A DNA stretch of 6,197 nt from B1 sp044370475. GTDB lineage: Bacteria > Bacteroidota > Bacteroidia > UKL13-3. The notes beneath the pieces were generated by a model. The model was given only the letters and a program-made list of their open reading frames with translations, was not told the origin of the DNA and made no database searches. Made by a program: the position numbers and the translations under genes. Below, in pieces: positions 5,545 to 6,197 of the stretch (position 1 is the stretch's first letter; each line of letters begins with the position of its first letter). The stretch covers positions 1 through 6,197 of the forward strand of contig JBILVK010000147.1 of the NCBI GenBank assembly GCA_044370475.1. Direction: 5' to 3'.

Positions 5545-6197
5545 GTTATATAATGGGTATTAGCACGGCCGTTCCTGAGAATGAGCTTGAGCAAATGCAT
5601 ATCTATAAATTTATGCAGGGGCTTTATACTTTGGATGCTAACGACGAGCGTAAGCACGAATTGTTGTATCAGAGATCTGGCATACAAAAGAGATACAGTT
5701 GTGTTCCAGATTACGACTTATCTGGCTCTAACAAGGAATTGTATCATGAGGATACAACTATAAATATTGCTCCTACCTTAGAAAAAAGAATGGGCTTGTA
5801 TCATAGGTTTGTTATGCCCTTAGCACTAAAAGCCATTGATGCATTATTGCTTCAAAACCTTGCTTATAGCAAGCAAGATATTACACATATAATTACTGTT
5901 TCTTGCACTGGCATGAGTGCTCCTGGCTTAGATTTACAGTTAATGGAGGCGCTTCAACTTTCCAATAATGTGGCAAGAACGAGTATCAATTTTATGGGTT
6001 GTTATGCGGCGGTTCATGGACTAAAACAGGCACATGCTATTTGTGAGAGTGAGCCTAACGCAAATGTGCTATTGGTATGTGTGGAACTTTGTACTTTGCA
6101 TTTTCAAAAAAAATCGAATTATGATAACCTCACTGCCAATGCTATTTTTGGCGATGGTGCAGCGGCTGCACTTATTTGTAGCAAGCCTAAAACTGAT
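5541..6197 (+). CDS. Type III polyketide synthase (chalcone/stilbene synthase family), 5' part
   Basis: The frame is open for 219 codons to the window end, against about 350-390 residues for the family, so the C-terminal domain with its catalytic His and Asn lies outside. Clear matches are MGISTAVPEN at 5-14, LLYQRSGIQKRY at 41-52, and HIITVSCTGMSAPGLD at 116-131. The catalytic cysteine is Cys154 in INFMGCYAAVHG, followed by NVLLVCVELCTLHF (175-188) and AIFGDGAAAALI (201-212). Such homodimeric enzymes extend an acyl-CoA starter with malonyl-CoA and cyclise it to resorcinols, pyrones or phloroglucinols. Bacterial members often use long fatty starters and sit beside methyltransferase and oxidoreductase genes, which may follow to the right. 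The ATG at 5541 overlaps the prenyltransferase stop. The starter unit and ring type cannot be predicted here. Confidence 0.93.
   Translation, partial: MSYIMGISTAVPENELEQMHIYKFMQGLYTLDANDERKHELLYQRSGIQKRYSCVPDYDLSGSNKELYHEDTTINIAPTLEKRMGLYHRFVMPLALKAIDALLLQNLAYSKQDITHIITVSCTGMSAPGLDLQLMEALQLSNNVARTSINFMGCYAAVHGLKQAHAICESEPNANVLLVCVELCTLHFQKKSNYDNLTANAIFGDGAAAALICSKPKTD

Noticed and set aside
5412..5763. Open stretches across the prenyltransferase/PKS junction (minus strand 5412-5687, plus strand 5581-5763)
   Set aside because: They overlap the strongly supported UbiA and type III PKS coding regions and their translations show no recognisable domain.

Overview
The window looks like AT-rich DNA from a Bacteroidota species. 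The evidence is a type IX secretion (T9SS) type A C-terminal sorting domain, a collagen-like protein with the N-terminal 'YQAV...SVPYALYA' domain common in that phylum, start sites without clear Shine-Dalgarno sequences, and a TAnnTTTG-type promoter box. The genus cannot be named from the sequence.

Layout. Bases 1-34 are a hairpin terminator belonging to whatever lies to the left. Bases 35-399 carry no gene, but hold a candidate promoter (297-325) inside a perfect 9-bp inverted repeat (298-335). Unit A follows on the + strand: a small secreted, probable outer-membrane beta-barrel protein (400-1149), a short T9SS-sorted surface protein (about 1109-1636, overlapping its neighbour), and an 893-residue collagen-like fibre protein (1633-4314, 4-bp ATGA overlap). 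The tight overlaps imply one operon for a cell-surface structure. The fibre has an N-terminal domain, an EF-hand-like calcium-loop domain, four copies of a 46-residue module separated by Gly-X-Y collagen stretches, a 35-triplet uninterrupted collagen tract, and a C-terminal DUF1566/Lcl-type domain.

Bases 4315-4689 are non-coding. Unit B then begins: a UbiA-family membrane prenyltransferase (4690-5544) overlapping by 4 bp (ATGA) the 5' part of a type III polyketide synthase (5541 to the window end, still open). This is the left edge of a type III PKS gene cluster, plausibly making an alkyl-resorcinol, pyrone or quinone-type lipid.

The most unexpected signal is a 15-bp near-palindrome, TTCGGTTCGAACCAA. 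It occurs three times exactly (twice forward, once inverted) and a fourth time with one change. Two copies lie between the units and two lie inside genes, in different reading frames and in stretches that look like a linker and a loop. It therefore seems to be maintained as DNA rather than as protein code.
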